Source of the DNA: Brachycybe producta
Lineage: Eukaryota; Arthropoda; Diplopoda; Playtdesmida; Andrognathidae
Assembly (NCBI GenBank): GCA_036925085.1
Contig: JAUPFP010000013.1
Span: 3,001,155 to 3,065,154 of the forward strand
Length of the DNA: 64,000 nt
Direction: 5' to 3'
Shown piece by piece: positions 59,875-64,000 of the stretch (its first letter is position 1; the number at the start of each line of letters is the position of its first letter). The notes below the pieces were generated by a model. That model saw nothing but the letters and a program-made list of their open reading frames with translations, was not told the DNA's origin and did not search any database. The position numbers and the translations under genes are program-made.

Positions 59875-60044
59875 TTTATAACTGATTCACTGTTGCAGTT
59901 AATTTTAAGCTGAAATTGTTGAAATCTAACAATGAAGTCCAAACTACTTAAAATAATTGTCATTATTTAAAATATTAAGCATATTTATATTTTATTATTT
60001 TAATAGGGTTGGCACTGTAAACTATTGTCGAAAACAAATTATGA

Positions 60045-60180
60045 CTTTGAGTTTTATATCTTTGAGTTTTGACAATGCATTTTACATGCTGCAATTGAAT
60101 TTTTGTCCCTCTGCTGCACAGGCCATCTTGGCTGCTTGTAGAGTAATTTTTCAAAATTCAAATTCAAATCTAAAAATGTT
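60045..60180 (+). mobile_element. LINE 3' UTR fragment
   Basis: TTTGACAATGCATTTTACAT, GCTGCAATTG, GTCCCTCTGCTGCACAGGCC, TTGGCTGCTTGTAGAGT and an AATTCAAATTC tail match in order 23335-23455 and the LINE at 8424. A short open frame across it (59957-60208) is not a gene. Confidence 0.65.
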
Positions 60181-63100
60181 TAAATATAAGTTTATTTTTA
60201 AATTGTAGAACTTTCTTAGATCTTTTTTTTTACATATTGATTTGTTTGAAAGTTTGCTCACTCTGTATATGGGGTGTGTCACATACTGAGTGCTCACAAT
60301 CAAGTAGATTAAGAAGAGGTTGGTCACAAAAATCTGTACTTGAACAGAAAAAAAAACTAATCTTAATGGGAGGGTATTTGTATACTACAGTATAAGGATG
60401 ATGATTGTATATGATCGTTGCATAGATGAGAAGGGAAATGGGGGGGTTTATATAAATTGGATGATTGAATGAATCGATGTTTGAGTCAGTTGAGGGTTCA
60501 AGCTCTTTTTATTTTGGTCTAATCATCCAGAACATGCTGTGCTAATTGTGGATGACGCATAAGAAACATTATTGATTTCATATTGAAATAAATCGATGTG
60601 CAAATTTTCTTTCCCCCTCCCCCCCTCTCAGAATATATTTCTAAACATGAAATATAATTATTATATTTACAGAATTAAAATTATTATTTAAATCAACATT
60701 CTATTTTTTTTAGGTTGTCAAGTTTTAAGATTTTAAAATGAATTATAGAAATTGTTGTAATTCTTAGTGATTGATTTGTTTGCAATTTATCATGATATGT
60801 TCAAGTCTATTTTAGTTAATAACGCACACCGTCTAATCAGAATTTGAAATTTAATTCAAAATTAGAAACTGAAATGAATGTTTTCTTACATAGTGGAATC
60901 ATATTGAGTCTAGCTATTCCATTATTTAAAAAATACAAAATTGACAAAATAGACGTAAATCAACATAGATCAATATTCAATTTCATCTTAAGTAGCATTA
61001 TTTATATTTTTAATCTTAATTATAAATGTCTTTATTTCGTGATAATGGTGAATAAATATAAATAATCAGCAAACTTCTACCATATATAATGAAAATTACA
61101 ATAGAACAAGAACAAGCAGATACATAAGCCTGCTAAAAAAAAAGCAATATTAACTTTGACTGAAACCTTTTTTTAATGCTGTCATGTTTCATATAAAACT
61201 GAAACTGCACATAGAATTGTAAGTCCATTTATGAACCAACTAAATCCTTTAATGGCTTTAGAAGAATGTCATTGTAACGAGTCTAACGACAGTCAGTAAG
61301 ATTTAACCACAATTAAATGTTTATTATCGTATCTATGTGGTGATGGGTTTGCATATAAATGAGTTACTTAACTATATAGAATATGGGATTGTATATACTT
61401 CACAATTTATTACTATGCTTTATCATCATCATTATTTATAAACTTAAGAGTTTCAGAGAAAATAAAGTTAACAATGACAAATAAATATACAACTGAAGTG
61501 AAGTTGCCTATCACTCGTTGAGCTTAATTAGCTAAGGCTTTTTTTATCTGTTATTTTATGTTTGGATTTATTTCAGACAACACACAGTACTCGTAAGTAA
61601 AGTCAAAACTTTGATGCAGCATAAAAATTCAGAAATGTCCTAGTGTTTTTATAACCTGTGCGTTTTATGCACACTGAATTGTAAAATATGCAAAAACAAA
61701 TTGTGCTTTGGAAAATAGTCCTCTAAATAAACCTCAAAATGAAAATTGAGCATATTTTTGAAAATATAAAATGAAGCTAAAAATGCAAAACTGGCAAGAA
61801 AATTGTTCATTTTATGCACATCTAAAACACAATTATTAATGCAATTTATGCTCACAATCATCAGAGAAGCTATAGCATAAAGTTCTTGAAATGAAAACAA
61901 TTTCGTGTAAGAAACCGTTTGTAAATTATGTTTAGACTAAAAAGGTATTTTTTTAAAAAAAAAATAGTGAAATCATGCGACTTTGTGCAAATTTAAAAAA
62001 AAAATATATGGATTTGTACGTTTTATGCATTTTTATTTTTGATTACACTGATTTAATTATTATTGTACTCATATATCATAATAGTATTCCTAAAAGAGTT
62101 TGGAACAGTCATTACACGTTTCGTGTATTTTATGCAAACTTTTGGCTTGTTTCATAAGGTCAAAGATTCGATTTAGATTTCATAGAAATATCTTCATTTT
62201 TTTCCTATTGTAAATGATTGACGTTGTGATTTTCTGTTCAATGTGTTCAAACTTCCAACATCTAATTATAAACTGAAATGGGCATATAGGTCATACATGT
62301 ATAATTGTATATGTACAAACGAAATAGACAAGAATACTCGTATATAAAAATTATTATTTTTTTTATCAATATTAAAATTTGATTTTGCATATGTGGTTTG
62401 ATCAATGGTTTTAGAAAACTCTATATATTGTATACTAAAAACTGAATATTCGAAATGAATAAATAGGCTACTGTTTGGTTATTTCGCGTTAGTGTTGTTA
62501 AGGAATCAGTTTTGAGCTTTACCAAACATCCCAAACTTTATTTTTACTAAAGAATTTATCAATTGTGTTCAGACTGCAACCACAATTGAGTACCGCCTTA
62601 GTAAATGTGGCATTCAAGCAATATTGAAGCCACTTCCACCACCACTTCCAATCGGGTTTTCAGGATACGTTGTTAGTTAGAGCGACATTGGTGAAAATAA
62701 ACCACATACTGTACATTATATTCATGTTCCAATGCCAAATGAGTTTTTGTTTTTGCTTAACTCAACTTGTTTGCAAAGCATGCTTGGTATGTGCAATTAG
62801 CATATTCCAATATTGAATCCACCTCAGAATGTGGGCTAGTTATTTCAGAATTGAATACTGGATTGGCGGTTCGTTCAGGCACCATACGATATTGCGCAGG
62901 GTATTCAATAGCATATTAAGTGTCAGTCTGAAGACAGTGCAAATGACTAGCTTTAACTAGTTTTCGTATAGTTAAAAAAACTCTTATAATTTGTTTAGTT
63001 AAGTTTTAGTTTTGGGCATTTACTTTAATAGAGTGAAAATGGTCAGTAAACTCGTGAGACACATATACGAGTATGTTTGAAGAAAAAAAAATTTGGATTG

Positions 63101-63586
63101 TTTGCAACTTGTACCAACATCATAACAGTTATTTAGAAATGCAAACAACGTCTGTTTTTCCACCCTAAATTAGATATACTAATATAAACCCAACATATGA
63201 GTAACTTCTTTCTTTCACATTTATACAAACATACGAACATAGAAAGCCACATTAAAATACTTTTTATATGCAGATTTCAAATCGTAAAAAATGACAATCT
63301 TGTAAAGTTTTGAAATGATCACTTTTTTTTCATATTCATTTTTATTCATTTGAGGAACAGAATAAAAAAAAAGTATATTGGAATGAAAAGAGAAAGGGAA
63401 GGAGATTATGTTATGTATTATTCACAGAAAATGCTTTTACATTTTCATTCTTACAATACTTACTGACTTCATGTTGAATTTTTTCTCTGTTTTTTTTGCA
63501 TTCATTTTCTTGTGTGGTGATGTGATGCATAACTAATGAGCATGTCACACCAATATACATGTAGATCTAACATAGTTTGCATATAA

Positions 63587-63588
<2 letters not shown>
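60181..63588. other. AT-rich DNA, no gene seen
   Basis: 61650-61880 carries GTGCATAAAATGAAC and TTTTTGCATATTTTAC words (minus strand) similar to the interior of the hAT element at 59321. 62570-62960 is less AT-rich and single-copy in the window. No coding signal. Confidence 0.45.

Positions 63589-63653
<65 letters not shown>
63589..63653. repeat. (AT)n tract closed by GTACAT/ATGTAC
   Basis: About 55 bp of perfect TA repeat, with GTACA before and TGTAC after, so the whole 65 bp is a perfect palindrome able to extrude as a cruciform. Confidence 0.95.
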
Positions 63654-63654
<1 letters not shown>

Positions 63655-64000
63655 TATAAGGTATAGGGTGAGAATTTGCCTTTTTTAAATTGTGGGGGGG
63701 GGGAAGGATATTGGATTGACATAGCTTAAAACTCAATCTATATTATGGGTGTTATGTATTTTTTTTTCTTCTTCTAGTTTCCGTTTTACATAATGTTATT
63801 TATATATATTGGCATTTAATCCAATTTGCAGTGTGATGTTTTATTGTGCAATAAAATATTGCACCAAAAAAAATTGCAACTTTATTATAACTTTTATTGT
63901 TGATAGTATGCAAATTTTAATGTATATGCAAGGTGTACCGTATGTCTTCTTGCGTATATGCGTCACCAAAAGGTTTAATATTTAACAGTAATGATTCACG
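63654..64000. other. AT-rich DNA to the window end
   Basis: A G run at 63695-63702. No gene seen. Confidence 0.5.

Overview
This is a 64 kb window of AT-rich animal (metazoan) nuclear DNA with exactly one host coding segment I can support: the terminal exon of a heparan sulfate glucosamine 3-O-sulfotransferase gene (HS3ST family, closest by eye to the HS3ST2/3/4/6 group) at 16118-16736 on the plus strand. It has a textbook splice acceptor, and a stop and poly(A) signals follow. The first exon, with the 5'-PAPS loop, is not in the window, so bases 1-16117 are best read as intron. Bases from about 17.3 kb onward look like gene-free flanking DNA. The intron-containing gene, the abundance of short nonautonomous transposons, a tRNA-derived SINE and CR1-like LINE ends point to an invertebrate. 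A marine deuterostome such as an echinoderm is possible, but the window does not prove the species.

Layout. 1-16117: presumed intron with a 258-bp terminal-inverted-repeat (TIR) element (1419-1676), a GC-richer decayed block (3340-4215), a ~193-bp tandem repeat (5860-6455), two minus-strand LINE 3' ends (8424-8858, 9659-10095), two groups of small inverted-repeat elements (13.2-13.7 kb) and a 15-18 bp minisatellite ending about 70 bp before the exon. 16118-17290: exon, 3' UTR and poly(A) signals. 17294-17966: stacked hAT-type ends. 18-35 kb: microsatellites (TC, TTA, GA), a Harbinger-like MITE (22627-22804), LINE tails and dispersed repeats. 35-37 kb: a degenerate minisatellite hit by two transposons, then a TIR-bounded ~0.9 kb unit holding a 30-bp minisatellite of strictly alternating purine/pyrimidine. 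40.2-40.8 kb: a TA-flanked element, a tRNA-like SINE head and a hAT element nested inside one another. 45.5-46.6 kb: a TIR element with a Mutator-like MITE inside it. 50.8-51.0 kb: an intact-looking tRNA-derived SINE. 53.55-53.75 kb: a second Mutator-like MITE. 59.3-59.9 kb: a 554-bp hAT element with perfect 8-bp target duplications.

The genes do not form an operon or pathway here. The interest lies in one enzyme exon embedded in a dense, layered transposon landscape in which several insertions can be ordered from their target-site duplications. I saw no convincing tRNA, rRNA, CRISPR or other host gene. Most other open frames fall in microsatellites or transposon remnants. All family assignments are from reading motifs by eye; no database search was possible.
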